DNA of 64,000 nt from Callorhinus ursinus (GCF_003265705.1 NW_020313168.1:4460462-4524461); one strand, 5' to 3'. Shown: positions 12,526 to 23,533, counted from the stretch's first letter. The notes: generated by a model not told the origin, from the letters alone. Translations and numbers: made by a program.

Positions 12526-13190
12526 CACAGGCTCAGGGCTGGGGGAAGCCCGGCGCACTCGGACGGAAGAGCCCCCCAAGTCTCTGCATACTCTGTACAC
12601 CCCGAAGGGGGGAGGGGACCAAAATGCGCTCCCTACCGGCCCGCAGGCCCCTCCTCCCCCGCGCCGCCCGACTCCAGGAGGCGGAAGGGGGTGCCCCGGG
12701 CCTGGATGGGGGCCCAACGGGCGCCCCCCTCTAGACCCCGCCGGCCCGAGCCGGGTCCGCTCGGCGTCCTCCCCCGCCGGAATTCGGCTCGGTCCGGCCC
12801 CGAAACGCGTGGGGGAGGGCAGCCGCCCTCTGGGCAGGACGCAGAGGCGGATGACCGGTTCCCCGCCCCGCCGCAGGGCCGCGGGGGCCCGAGGGCCCGA
12901 CGGGGAGCGCCGCGGGGAGGGGACTGAGCGACGGCCGCGAGGGAGCCGCGCGCCCCGGCCAGTTCCGCGGGCGCCCCGCGAGCCCTCGAGGGGACTGTCG
13001 CCGCTCGGCAAATACAATAAAAGGAAGGAAGCCGGGAGGCAGCGCGGGGGCCGCCAAGGCGCGCGGGCCCCCGAACCGGGTCCTCCACGTAGGCGACAGG
13101 GGCGCGGGGCAGGGGGCGCGCGGCCGGAGGGCGCCCCTTCGGGGGTTCCCGCCCGCCCCTCCGCGCGTCCGCGGCGCGCCCGGCACCCAC

Positions 13191-13245
13191 CTTCGAAGTC
13201 CGAAATGATCCCGTCCAGCTGCGCGTTGACCGCGGGGTCGGACAT
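13191..13245 (-). CDS. SEPTIN9: SEPTIN9 isoform v2 first coding exon (partial CDS)
   Basis: The reverse complement starts with ATG at 13245 and encodes MSDPAVNAQLDGIISDFE, 18 residues, then one extra base (G) at 13191 and a splice donor GTGGGT. This equals the human SEPT9_v2 N-terminus, which replaces the first 25 residues of v1. The leftover G would combine with CC of the next exon to give Ala, starting the shared ALKRSFEVEE segment outside the window. The start has a near-perfect Kozak context (GCCACCATG). The exon encodes only the isoform-specific leader; proline-rich, basic and GTPase regions come from later exons. It lies inside the CpG island with GC boxes about 170-200 bases upstream. 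Family knowledge: septin-9 caps septin hetero-octamers, and v2 differs from v1 in lacking the first 25 residues, part of a region implicated in microtubule binding. The identification rests on exact peptide recall plus correct phase and donor, so I regard it as near certain. Confidence 0.96.
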
Positions 13246-13415
13246 GGTGGCTGGCGGGCGGCGCGGCGCGCGGAGGGCGGCGGCAAGGAAGCGCCCCGGC
13301 GGCCCGGGCCCTGAGCCCGCACTCCCGCCGAGCAGAGCTGGCCGCCCGAGCCCCTCGGCCCCTGGGCTCGGCTGAATGAATGGGGGAGGCGGGCGGGCGC
13401 CGGGCCTCGGCTCCC

Positions 13416-13448
13416 CGCGCCCCCGCCCCGCCCCGCCCCCGCCGCCCG
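13416..13448 (-). promoter_or_regulatory. Clustered GC boxes (Sp1/KLF-type)
   Basis: On the minus strand this is a run of overlapping GGGGCGGGG motifs, about 170-200 bases upstream of the v2 ATG. GC boxes bind Sp1/KLF factors and commonly set the start in TATA-less promoters. Function here is inferred. Confidence 0.65.
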
Positions 13449-13820
13449 GGCGGATCAGGTTCCCGCACCCGGCCCGGCCTCCCCGGCTCGCACTGGCTGC
13501 TCAGCCCGCCCGTCAAGGCCGGGGCCTGGCGGGGGGGCGGGGGGGTGCTGGGGCCCGAGCGGACGCCGCGGGGACAGGCCGAGTCCTGGGCGCCCGACGC
13601 GGCGCCCCGCTCCTCCCCGCCTGGCCCGCGCCCCGGGGACGGCGACCGACGCGGCTCGGCCCCTCCCCCCCGGACGCCCCGCCGCGGCCAGATGTGGGCG
13701 GATGTGGGGGCCGGGAGGCGGCGCGGGGGCGGTGCCGAGGGGGGAAGAGATTCCTCCCCTTCCCTGGGGCGCAGGGTTCCTCCTGAGGGAGGTTTTATTT
13801 ACGCAGCCAAACAAAGTTCA

Positions 13821-13843
13821 CCGCCGCCGCCGCCGCCGCCGCC
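13821..13843 (+). repeat. (CCG)7 trinucleotide repeat
   Basis: Seven perfect CCG units plus CC, inside the v2 CpG island (GGC units on the transcribed-gene strand). It lies about 580 bases upstream of the v2 ATG, in promoter or distal 5' UTR. Confidence 0.95.
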
Positions 13844-13990
13844 TTCCCGCGCTCAGCGGCTGCAAGGGTTAAGCGCCCGAGCTGCCGGGCCGGGGCACCC
13901 CCGCCTGTCGGCCCGGAGCCGCGGAGCGAGGGGCGAGCGCAGGAATCACATGGCCCCCCCGGGGGGGGGCGACCCTCCAGCGATTCCCGA

Positions 13991-16161
13991 TCCCTACCCG
14001 TCCACCCCCGGGGTCACTTGCTGCACCCTCCGAGCCAGGTGACAGAAAAGGTGCCAGCCTGGGGGGGGGGAGCAAGGAAGGAGCGCCCCTGCCAGAACAG
14101 CCAGGGAAAGGTGCCACCTCCAGCTTCCACAATAAGGGGGGCAGCTTGGTGGCAGAGCATACACCATGGTCTTTCCCCCTGGTAAGGCGACGATATTCCC
14201 TAGGATCTGAAGGAAGGAGTTCCGTAATGGGAGAAAGGGGGCTCCCCATCTCCGCTGTACCTCAGGCCTGGTCTTGCCCTCCAAGGCAGCCGTTTCTACA
14301 CGTGCCCATCCAAACACTGATTAAATTCTGTCCCCGACAAGGACGGCAGGCAGGTCCCTCCAGGCTGGAGACAACAGGACGGGCTGGAACTTGCAAAGCT
14401 AAAGGATGGAGCCCCCAGGAAGGGCCCCCCAGGGCTGGTCCCCACAGCGGAGGGGGCCTCCCTTCCACTCCCCCTGCTAGTTAGTTGGGCGCTGGGCTCC
14501 AACCTACTCTCCCCCTCATTATCTTAGACCCAGAACCTCTGCCCGAAGTCAGGCCCCGTGAGAGTCCGTGGCGGGGAACACACCCTCCCCGCTGGTGCCT
14601 GTCCTCTGTGTGAGGCCTGGGAGTGCCTGAGAGCTGGTCCTGGGTCTCAGGTTGATCACTGCCACTCCCCTCCCAGTCCCCCACACCCCTAGTCTGGAAA
14701 GATCCCAAATGGGCAGGGGATGAGGAGGCCCGACTGCCATCCCAGGTACTCCCCACCTCTTTCAGAGAACACACTGGGTTGGCTGGCTTTATCAAGTAGA
14801 TGAAATCGAGTCCTTTCTTTTTAAGAAAACCAGTCACTCCCTCCCTCATGCTTTGGATATTTTGAACTATTTTCAACTAAGGGAGTTTGTGGACATGGAA
14901 CTGCAAAACCACAGACATTTCAGATGCGCACACACCCTCCTCTGCCTGGGAGCCCGGGTTTCAAGAAGGGAGTCACGGCTGCCATGGAGGGCACCCCGAT
15001 GGCCTTCCCAGTGGCCCTGGCATGTCACGTTGGAAAGCCAGTACCTAGGCCTGCCTGACGGCCCAGCCCTCCGGGCCACCTGTCCACCCAGTATTGGGGA
15101 GTTTGGTGGTCCACTGCCCCTGCGAAGCAACCTAACTACCCAGGCCCCTGAGAAGATGCTGGTCCACAGCATTATTCGCCAGTGTTTTTATAAAAAGCAC
15201 CTGGTGAGTGTAGACACACCCATGCGATTGTTCTCCCAGAGAGCGGGCATGGAGTTCCACCAGATTAGCATAGGGTCAACTTATTGTGCATTCTTCATGT
15301 CCATTCACAGTGGAGCTGAGCAGACGTGGGCGTATCTCCTCGGGGAGCCCAGCCAGGGTGCACGCCTCGCCAAAATGCTCCCCTGTGGGAACCTAAAGGA
15401 CAATGGCAGGAGGGAACCAACCTCCACAGCCAGAAAGTGCCCCATGTTGGCATGACTGCACTCTAGAGGCCATCCGGTCCATACCCCCGCCTTCCGTTTA
15501 ACCACCGGGGCCACGGCTGCCAGGCCTTGACACCTCCAGGTAAGGAGATTCCCCGTGCTCCCTCCGGAAACCCTGCCCAGCGCTTGGCCACACTCCCAGC
15601 CAGGAAGTTCGCCCCTGTATCTAACCAACTGCTCTAATTGTACATCATTTATTTCCTCTTTTTTTTCTGTCTTCAGAGGAGATGGGAAACAGCTGGGCAC
15701 CACCCTTCACATAATAATCACCTTCTCCAAACTCGAAGACAATCCGGCCGCTCCTCGGCCTTCTCTTTCCCTGCTGAAATCGTGCACCCAGCCCTGCCTG
15801 TCTCAGCCCGGCCTTTGATCACCTCTGATGGCTTCGTCCGGTCCGCAGAGTAGGCCTGATCCTGAGGGGCAGGTGAGGGGTCCCTAGGCCCCTTCTCAGG
15901 GCAGAACAGTCAGGGCGGGGCAGGGGGGTTAGGACGGGCATTCCTGGCAGGGGCGCTGGGCAGGTAAAGTGAGTAGCAGCAGAGAGAGGAAAGTGAGCTT
16001 AAATTTGGCAAGAAAAAGAGAACCACAAGGCGTCCACATTCTGCAGTGGTACCCTCTTCCAAGGCCATGGGGAAGGCAAGACTGTAGGTCTGGCCCAAGG
16101 GGAAAGTGTGATTAGAGGGGACACTGGAGGGGCGACCCGCCTCCCAGGTTCCCCCATGAGA
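13991..16161. other. Upstream flank of v2 island / v3-v2 intron, no recognised feature
   Basis: Unique-looking sequence grading from GC-rich to mixed composition. It holds an AT-richer block near 14800-14930 and 'cagcattattcgccagtgtttttataaaaagcacc' near 15168. No exon, repeat or RNA gene identified. Confidence 0.5.
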
Positions 16162-16575
16162 CCTGTGATGGGTGCTCCAAAAACACACATCCACCCGAAC
16201 CTCAGAATGGGACCCAATTCGGTATAAGGATTTCTGCAGATGTAATTAAGGTGAGGATCTGTAGATCAGCTAACTCTGGATTAGGGTGGCCCCTAAATCC
16301 AATGACAAGTGTCCCTGTAAGAGGCCAAAAAGGAGACACAGAGAAGCCATGTGAAGTTAGAGGCAGAGATTGGAGGGATGTGGCCACAAGCCAGAGACAC
16401 TTGGGACCCCAGAGGCTGGAAGAGAAGAGGAAGGATTCTTCCCTTGAGCCTTCTTCAGAGGGAGCGAGGCCCTGCTGACACCTTGATTTCAGGCTTCTGG
16501 CCTCTAGAACCGTGAGAGAAGACTTTTCTGCTGCGTTAAGCCCCTCGAGTGTGGTCCTTTGTTAATGGTGACCCC
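16162..16575 (+). repeat. MLT1-like LTR (ERVL-MaLR)
   Basis: Carries the pattern in order: 'gtgctccaaaaacacacatcc', 'atgggaccc', 'gcagatgtaattaaggtgagg', 'ctggattagggtggcccctaaatcc', 'agtgtccctgtaagag', 'gaagccatgtgaag', 'ggcagagattggagggatg', 'ctgacaccttgatttcagg' and 'tctggcctctagaaccgtgag'. Close to full length and in the antisense orientation to SEPTIN9. Confidence 0.8.
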
Positions 16576-17139
16576 CAGACGCTCTACAGACCTCGACCCC
16601 ACCAGCACCTCCCAAAGATGTGTATGAGCTGCACAACCTGCTGCAGGTAAGGAACGCTGCCCAGCAGGTGGCCGTCCTGAGGGGACCTCCTGGGGGGCTG
16701 GGGAAACCCTGACAGCAAGCAGCAAGTTTTAATAACACCTGAGGGCCAGGGATGGGCAAGAAAGGTCTAATATGAAGTCCAGTTCTAAACCTCTCTGGGA
16801 ATGGGAAGGAGCAGGCCTGGAGAGAAACCCCACGGGTCAGGCCCTGGTGGGATGAGCCTTGGGAAAGAGAGGGAGGGAGGAAGTCAATGGGCGGAAACAG
16901 CCATTTGGCTCAACCTCGGTATCCATGACCCGGGGCTCCATGTGGGGATTGGGGAGCAGAGGGAGGACAGTGGCTCTTTGCCCGGCTGCCCTAGGCCTTT
17001 GGCCAGGACACTCTGTTAAGTGGACCATCTGTTTCCTCAAAGACCAGGACAGGCACCCATGGTCTCGGCCCTGCCCAGGCCTGGCGCACAGTAGGGCCTC
17101 CCTGAGCTCCAGAGCCTTGGATCCATCAGCTGCCCGACC
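16576..17139. other. Intronic sequence, no recognised feature
   Basis: Unique-looking intron; nothing supported beyond short purine runs. Confidence 0.5.
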
Positions 17140-17345
17140 TTCCACAGCCCCCAAGCTCCCTCAGTCCGCCATCTTTGTAAATGGTCCCTCCATCCACCAA
17201 GTGGCTCAGGCCAAGTATCTTGGCATCACCCTTGGGTCCCGTTTCCCTCACCCCCACATCCAGGCCATCAGTGAGTTTCCATCTCCAAAATATCTACGGG
17301 TCGGGCTGCTGCTGACCTCAAGTGCTCCCAACTCAGGTCCAAGCC
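17140..17345 (+). repeat. L2 LINE fragment
   Basis: 'caccaagtggctcaggccaagtatcttggcatcacccttgggtcccg', 'cccacatccaggccatcagtgag' and 'ccaaaatatctacgggtc-ggctgctgctgacc' match the L2 ORF2 3' region (caggccaaaaacctcggagtcatccttgactcc ... cacatccaatccatcagcaa). Confidence 0.8.
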
Positions 17346-17725
17346 CCCCCCCCCCAGTGGTACATGCTGCCTAATGTTTAACAACCGGCACTTTGGGGGT
17401 TAAAAAAAAAAAAAACACCTGATTATTCGGTAGCATTTGCCCATTTCTGTGGTGTAAATACCCTCACCCTGGCCAACTTTGAGCTACCAGTGTGACACCA
17501 CTGAAGGCCCAGCAGGGAAGCTCTGGGAAGGAACCGTCACGGTGTAGCATTTCTATCGTACAGATAGGACAAGCGATGCTGAGCTCCAAAACACAGAGAA
17601 TATACTAAAATGTACTGAAAGACTTGGGAAGTGTGAGTTCTGTGTATTTATCACCTTTGTTTGTAATGTCATTACTTGTAATTTGTATTATATAAATCTA
17701 ACAGATAACTTTGTTTTATAGTATG
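17346..17725. other. Intronic AT-rich spacer
   Basis: A C-run at 17346-17356 and an A-run at 17402-17415, then AT-rich sequence. No gene seen. Confidence 0.5.
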
Positions 17726-18345
17726 ATGTTTCTAATAGCGCAATGCATTTTTTATTGTGCTAAAAACATACATAACATAAAATTTATCACTTTAACCACT
17801 TCTAAGTGTACAGCAAAATGGCATCAAGCGCACTCACGCTGTTGGGCACCCATCAGTCCCGACCATTCCCAGGACTGTTGTCATCCTCCCAAACGGAAAC
17901 TCCTATTGCCATCAAACAGGAGTCCCTGTGTCCGCCCCTCTGCTCCCACGGCCCACGGCAGTCACCACTCTACTTTCTGTCTCTGTGAATTTGGCTGCTC
18001 TAGGGAACCTCACACAAGTGAAATCATAGTGTTTGTCCTTTTGTGCCTGGCTTAGTTCACTGCGCATAATGGCCTCAAGGTTCATCCATGTGGTCACGAG
18101 TGTCAGGATTTCCTTCCTTTTTAAGGCTGATATTCTATTGTACGTACACACCACATTTTGTTTATTCCTTCATCCGTCGACGGACACTTGGGTTGCTTCC
18201 ATTTTTTTGGCTGTTGCAAATGAGGCTGCTAGGAACCTGGGTGTGCGCATGTCTCCTTGAGTCCCGCGTTCATGCTTTTGGGCATTTACCCAGAAGTGAA
18301 CCTGCTGGATCATATGGTAATTCCGTGGTATTTAATTTTAAGCAA
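17726..18345 (-). mobile_element. L1M-type LINE 3' fragment
   Basis: Antisense L1 sequence: 'cactttaaccacttctaagtgtaca', 'tactttctgtctctgtgaatttgg', 'catggcctcaaggttcatccatg'-type phrases, 'cttttgggcatttacccagaagtgaacctgctggatcatatgg'. This is the reverse complement of the L1 ORF2 end and 3' UTR, 5' truncated. No intact ORF. Confidence 0.85.
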
Positions 18346-18499
18346 TAATTTATACATAATTTATTTTGTATTTTATATACATTCCACAAAATATTAATTA
18401 TGTTTTTTACATACTGCTGTGATTAAATTTCTAATAATGGTGGTGTTTAACAACTGCTCACAAAATACCTCCAAATTGAACTGGCCGCTCCACGCCACC
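18346..18499. other. AT-rich segment flanking L1
   Basis: TA-rich sequence ('ttaattttaagcaataatttatac', 'ttttgtattttatatac'), unassigned. Confidence 0.4.
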
Positions 18500-18885
18500 C
18501 TCTCCCTCCTGCATTCCTGCAAAGCCTCCTCGCTGAGGTGCCTGCTTCTTACTCTTGCTCCCCTCCATTCAGATCTCAGTGAAGCTTAAAGATCAGATTA
18601 TGTCACCTCCAATGGCCCCGTTCACACTTAGAATCGAGTGCAGACTCCTTACCTTGGCTGCCACGGTCCCACATGCCCAGGCCCCTGCCCACCTGGTCTA
18701 CTCACTGGCCCACTTCACACTGCCTTCTGCCTCAGGACATATGCCTCAGCTGTTCCCTCTGCCTGGGCAGCGTCCCTAAGGTGTCCCCCCGGCTGGCTTC
18801 CTGTCTGTCATTTCTGTCTTAAATATCAGAGCCACCATCCCAGGGGCCCCCAGGAGACCCCTTGAGACAGTTGCTTCCTCGCCTC
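18500..18885 (+). repeat. L2 LINE fragment
   Basis: 'ctccaatggccccgttcacacttagaatcgagtgcagactccttaccttggctgcc', 'ccacctggtctactcactgg', 'tgcctcaggacatatgcctcagctgttccctctgcctgggcag' match the L2 3' region in order. Confidence 0.8.
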
Positions 18886-21052
18886 CAGGCACGCAAGGAG
18901 GACTCCCCAAGCACCTGCCAGATCCCTGTTGCAATGACAAAGTTCAGTTTCCTTCACAGGATGGCTGGGTCATGGTGACTCCTGACGGGGAATCAGCCCA
19001 TGGGGGCGGGGCGGGGGGGACATTCAGAACTCACACGGACTCCCTGCATGCCCACCAGCCACCACACAGACCTGCCCCAGCCCCAGCCCCAGCATTCAGG
19101 ATGACAGGCAGGGCGCCATCTGCACCCGGACCCAAGTGCCAGGACCCCGTCTCCCTTTATATGGCCCTGTGACACCGTTGGAGCCCTACCACCGAGTCTC
19201 CCGGGCTGCCGGATTGTGAATCTTCCCGTGAAGCCTGTCTGTGGGTGCAGCTGACATTTAATCAGTGTGTAGGCCACAGAACACCCTTACACCATCTGCC
19301 TGGCTGCTTAAATGCAACCATAAGGTTTCACTTCAAAGGGGAATGCCGTTTTCTTAGCACATGATTAATCTGTTCTCCAGACTCCCCAGCTATCGCCCCA
19401 GCCTGCTTTGTTCAGAAAATTTACAGCAAACTCTGACCACAGCAGCCCGGGCCTTATCTCTGAGGCAGGGAGCTTTTTAAACAAAGTATTACTCTTCTAA
19501 ACTCATGCTTTCGAGTCACAGAAGGAAGCTGCCGGCCAGCAGGACCCAGGCAAGCTCCCTGCTCCCTGGCTGCAGGCCTCCCGCCCCTGCCCCGCCCCGG
19601 CCCCCCCAGCCCCGCTGACAGATGCTCAGGACCCCGGCAGCTTGCAGCTCCCGTGGCCTGGCCCTGAGGGGGCCTGCAGCCCTGCCTGGCCCTCCCATTT
19701 TCCATTTCACTTGTAAATTTTCCTGCAGGGACATGAAAGCCAATGGGACCACCTGAGCCAAGGCAGGGCAGGGGCGGTGGCTGCTAACACGGAGGGGGGT
19801 GAGGCGGGGTGGCGTGCAGAAGATTGCTCGGAAGCTGTGACCCTCCAAGGTGATTCCTCACCGGCTCAACTCGGGGGCTCTGGCATGTCCAATGGGCTCT
19901 TGGCTAGCGGGTTCAGATGCCTGGGTCCCCACCATGGGCTTGGCGAGTGATCACCCAGCTGGGAAGGGGGAGGAGGAAGGCAATGGCTCATGCTGTATCC
20001 CTGATGCGTTCCCTCTTCACACAGTCCGTTCTGACCCCAGCCCCCAGAACAGGGCTTTGGAAGGGACTTGAGTCCCCAGCCCGCTGACCGCCAGCAGAGG
20101 CTAGAGGTACAGAGATGAGCTGGGGGCACACAGCATCCCCTGCACCCCAGCTGATGGGGAGAAAACAAACAAACAAATACTCTTGCCCTCCCAGGAGCTC
20201 CAGAGTCCCACAGGGGCCTCAAAGGAGGGGCCGGCCTGGTACCCACCCAGCCTCAAAGCAGCAAGTGGTTGTGCCTCACCCCTGGCGCTGCCAGGACACC
20301 TGGCCAGGCCACCCTACCCGAGAGGACAGGCTGTCCCCTGGGTGTCCTGACCGCCTCACTGCCTTTCCCGAGCAGGCACCCTGCTCCGAGGGCTCAGAGG
20401 CTGGAGGCAGCTCACTACTGCTGCAGTCTGGGGACAAGAGCTGAGTCACCAGCCTTCCCCCAGCTCCACGTCAGCAGGAACAACAGCATCTGAGCAGGAT
20501 CCGAGCAGAGAAGAAAGGGCAACAGGCCCTCTGTGGCTGAACTTATTTTTAAAGTCGCCGCAGTGACCGAGGAGACGTTGTCCCCAGGGAGCTGCCTGTC
20601 CGCCTGCCCCCTTGGACTCGGGCCACATGCCCTAACAGTGCTCCTGCCCACTGCACAGGAGACAGCCAGCAAGCAGGTGGGAGGAAAGCGGGCTGAGGCT
20701 CAGAGTGGCAGCCGTCAACACAGGAAGGGCAGGAAAGGGGGAACCCCCTTTCCTCTTCACCCTCTCACAAGGGTCTTCGGGGCTTATGGGGCATGCACAG
20801 CCCTTGCTGGGATCCCCCTTCAATGCCCACCCCTTAAATGCCCATCCACCCTACCCCTGAACACCTCCAGTGACAGGGAGCTCAGTGCCTATTAATGCTG
20901 CTTACTTGGTCTTTGTCCAGTTTGGGCTGTTTAAAAAAGACAGAGCTAGAAAGAGACAGAGTGGGGGCGGGAGGCAGTGAGGGAGAGAATTAAAGTTTGC
21001 CTGACTATTGTTTTTGCCCATGGAAGAAGGTATCAACTCTACTCTTTTCAAG
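18886..21052. other. Intronic sequence, no recognised gene
   Basis: Unique-looking intron. 19290-19440 is AT-richer and repeat-free ('ggtttcacttcaaagggga', 'cttagcacatgattaatctg') and could be conserved noncoding DNA. A tract near 20840-20910 with 'cacctccagtgacagggagctc' may be an ancient LINE remnant. Confidence 0.45.
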
Positions 21053-21065
21053 AATAGAAAAGTGA

Positions 21066-21254
21066 GGGGCACCTGGGTGGCTGAGTCAGTTAAGTGTCTG
21101 CCTTTCGGTCAGATCATGACCCCAGGGTCCTGGGATCGAGTCCCTGCATCGGGCTCCCTGCTCAGCGGGAAGCCTGCTTCTTCCTCTCCCTCTCCCTGCT
21201 TGTGCTTTCTCTCTCTCTCTCAGAAATAAATAAAAATCTTAAAAAAAAAAAAAA
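21066..21254 (+). mobile_element. CAN-SINE (tRNA-derived, arctoid SINEC)
   Basis: Starts 'ggggcacctgggtggctgag', has the tRNA-derived A/B-box region ('gggtcctgggatcgagtcc'), the body 'gggctccctgctcagcggga', a CT-rich tract and 'aaataaataaaaatctt' plus A-tail. Non-coding retroposon. Confidence 0.95.
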
Positions 21255-21257
21255 CTT

Positions 21258-21456
21258 GGGGCGCCTGGGTGGCTCAGTCATTAAGCATCTGCCTTCGGCT
21301 CAGGTCATGATCCCGGGGTCCTGGGATGGAGCCCGGTATCGGGCTCCCTGCTCAGCAGAAGCCTGCTTCTCCCTCCCCCACTCCCCCTATTTGTGTTCCC
21401 TCTCTCGCTGTGTCTCTCTCTGTCAAATAAATAAAATCTTTAAAAAAAAAAAAAAA
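21258..21456 (+). mobile_element. CAN-SINE, tandem second copy
   Basis: Starts 'ggggcgcctgggtggctcag', same family as the preceding copy and closer to consensus, ending 'tcaaataaataaaatctttaaaa'. It follows the A-tail of the first copy after only three bases. Confidence 0.95.
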
Positions 21457-21476
21457 GAACTTAAATAGAAAAGTGA

Positions 21477-23390
21477 AAAAAACAAACAAAAAACCCCAGA
21501 AAAGTGGAAAGAAGATGCAGAAGTATGTGTTGCCAGCAGCCTTTCTAGGGGCCTGGAGTCTGGGGCATGTGGCCCTCCATTTTGAGGAAGGGGCTGAGAT
21601 GCGGGCCCCCAGGGAAGGTTGGAGGAGGGGCCCCTACGGGGACATCAGCTCCCAGGTGTCCCTGGCAACAGTGGGAACCTGACTATAGAAGCTAGCCCGG
21701 GAAAGCTCAGGGCCTGCTGTGGGGCCTGGAAGAGAACTGGTTCCCCATCAGCTGGTCGCTGTGGGGAAATGTCCCCAGAAGCCAGCCAGTGAGCCAGGGG
21801 CTCCTAGAAACAGGAGCCAGGGGAGGAGCAAGTATCTCGAAACCCCTGGGCTACGGGCCCCTCCTCAGCCTTCGACCCCAGGACCCCGGGTACTTGGGAA
21901 CTCTGCGCAGGGGCACACCCGGGGTCAGGTGGGGGGAGGGGAGAAGAATGGGTGCCCGGGCCACTGTCCGTACCAGGCTTCTAGGGGCTCAGCGGGAAGC
22001 CACACGTATTTTGGGACAGTCTTGAGCCGGCAGGTCCCCAGCCCCCAGCCTCTCCCTCTCCTCCTCCTCCTCACTTCCACTGAGCATCTTGGGCCATGCG
22101 TCACCTTCTCTATACCTCCACAGAAGGATGGAGAAGAAAGAAGAGGAGCCAGCCGGCTCACTCAGGAGACACTTGAGAGCACAACATCTGGGGACAAAGG
22201 GCCCGGCGTCGGTATCCAAAATATCCCTGTGGGCTGGATTCTTCTGCCCGATCCCGCCCACCAGGAATTGAGAGGAGGTTGTGTACCCCCGGATGCATCC
22301 CTTGGCCCGGTGTGACCCCCAGGGGAGGGTGGCCACTGTGCCCCGCTGTACCTGGGATGCTGCCTCTGGGTCTTGGCCCGGAGCCTCGGGAACAGAATGC
22401 TCTGTGTGGGAGGGAGCCTGGCTGGGCCCCCTCCCAACAATCTGGTACTGCTTTCCTGGATAATGAAATCTCCCCACTGCCAGTGCTGCTGGGGCCAGCC
22501 GGCAGCCAAATCAACCTCAATGAACCATTTGTCCCTCGTGTGAAGTGACCTCAGGGACGGGGACGTAATGGGTTTGCTATTAACACACCCCGCCTGGTGC
22601 TCTGCTCCCCGCCCCCCCCCAGCATGAGTCACTCACCGAGATGACAAGGCTGGGCTGAGGGCCCTGACCAGGGGGATACCAGCCCTGGCCAGGCTGTGAG
22701 GAGATAGACCAGTCCCAAGGACAAAGGCTGCCCAGTGGAGAGGCCGGGGGGCGGGGGGCACCCCCAGAGGCTTCCCCTGGACTGTCTATATCCGGAGGCC
22801 CCTGTGTGTCTCTTTGGTTCCCTGGGCATCTGGGCAGCCGTGGCCCTGCCCACGTGGGGACAGACAGTCTTCCGGGAGACTCCTGCAGATGGGGAGCTGA
22901 GGGGGTGAACCAACGTGGGAACTGGCCAGAGGGAAGAGGGACAAGACAGCCCAAGGCCTCTGAGGGCCAGCAGTCCCCCCAGCACCTCCGGGATGGCCCC
23001 AAGTCAGAGACAGGTTTGGGGTGTCACTGTCTTTCATTACTACTAAACACTCGGGCTCCCTCACACGCGTGGCCGCAGGCTCTGGGGAAGGAAGCGTGCA
23101 GGCAGGCCCCAAGCTGATCTCCCTGCCCAGGGTGTCTGCTCCTCCCAGCCTAACTCAGAGCTGCTGGGGGGACACTCTTTCTAGAATGCACATCTGACCT
23201 TCACCTGCTCAAGATGGTGAGAGCCTAGCAGGGCCCCCCAAGGCCATCCCAGGGCCTCTGTCCCCATGCCCCCTGTTCCTGCCCAGCTGCTCCTAGTTCC
23301 CGGACAAGCCAGTGTCACACCTCTGTGCCTGTCCTCTTCTGTCCCCTCTGTGTGGTAGCCCCCCTGCCACCCTCCTTGGCCAGCTCATCC
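21477..23390. other. Intronic sequence, no recognised gene
   Basis: GC-rich intron. 22440-22600 is a repeat-free block of balanced composition ('ggataatgaaatctcccc', 'aatcaacctcaatgaacc', 'gtaatgggtttgctattaa') suggestive of a conserved noncoding element. No exon found. Confidence 0.45.
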
Positions 23391-23533
23391 TTTTTTTTTT
23401 TTTTCATCTTTTTAAGTAGGCTCCATGCCCAGGATGGAGCCTAATGCGGGGCTTGAACTCACGACCCTGAGATCATGCCGTGAGCAGAGATCAAGAGTCA
23501 AACGCTTAACTGACTAAGCCACCCAGGCATCCC
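23391..23533 (-). mobile_element. CAN-SINE, older antisense copy
   Basis: T-run (A-tail in antisense), 'ctccatgcccaggatggagcc', 'gcggggcttgaactcacgaccctgagatcatg', ending 'gactaagccacccaggcatccc', the reverse complement of the SINE head. More diverged than the 21-kb copies. Confidence 0.9.

Larger units (their letters stand above)
13246..13860 (-). promoter_or_regulatory. SEPTIN9: SEPTIN9 v2 5' UTR and core promoter region
   Basis: This sequence lies directly upstream of the v2 start codon on the minus strand. It is CpG-dense and has stacked GC boxes but no convincing TATA box (a TAAATAAAA-like string at 13794-13803 is over 500 bases from the ATG). The transcription start cannot be fixed from sequence; several dispersed starts are typical of such islands. 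A CCG triplet run sits at its distal end. Confidence 0.75.
12540..13990 (-). promoter_or_regulatory. SEPTIN9: CpG island of the SEPTIN9 v2 promoter
   Basis: CpG dinucleotides are abundant across this 1.4 kb and become sparse on either side. The island covers the v2 first coding exon and several hundred bases on both sides, as expected for a TATA-less promoter. In human the CpG island at the v2 promoter is the one that becomes hypermethylated in colorectal tumours and is assayed as plasma mSEPT9. The sequence around the start codon here corresponds to that locus. Island limits are estimated by eye. Confidence 0.9.
21053..21476 (+). repeat. 13-bp target-site duplications bracketing two SINEs
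   Basis: AATAGAAAAGTGA occurs at 21053-21065 and again at 21464-21476, just outside a tandem pair of SINEs. It marks the original insertion site of the first SINE; the second landed in its A-tail. Confidence 0.9.

Noticed and set aside
12409..13245. 278-codon frame starting at the v2 ATG
   Set aside because: Only the first 55 bases are coding; the rest is read-through into the intron after a GTGGGT donor.
12362..13375. 337-codon open frame on the plus strand across the CpG island
   Set aside because: Antisense to the v2 exon, made of Arg/Pro/Gly/Ala from CpG-rich sequence and starting in a CA microsatellite. It is a chance frame.
13794..13804. TATA box for the v2 promoter
   Set aside because: The TAAATAAAA-like string is more than 500 bases from the ATG inside a CpG island; TATA-less initiation is more likely.
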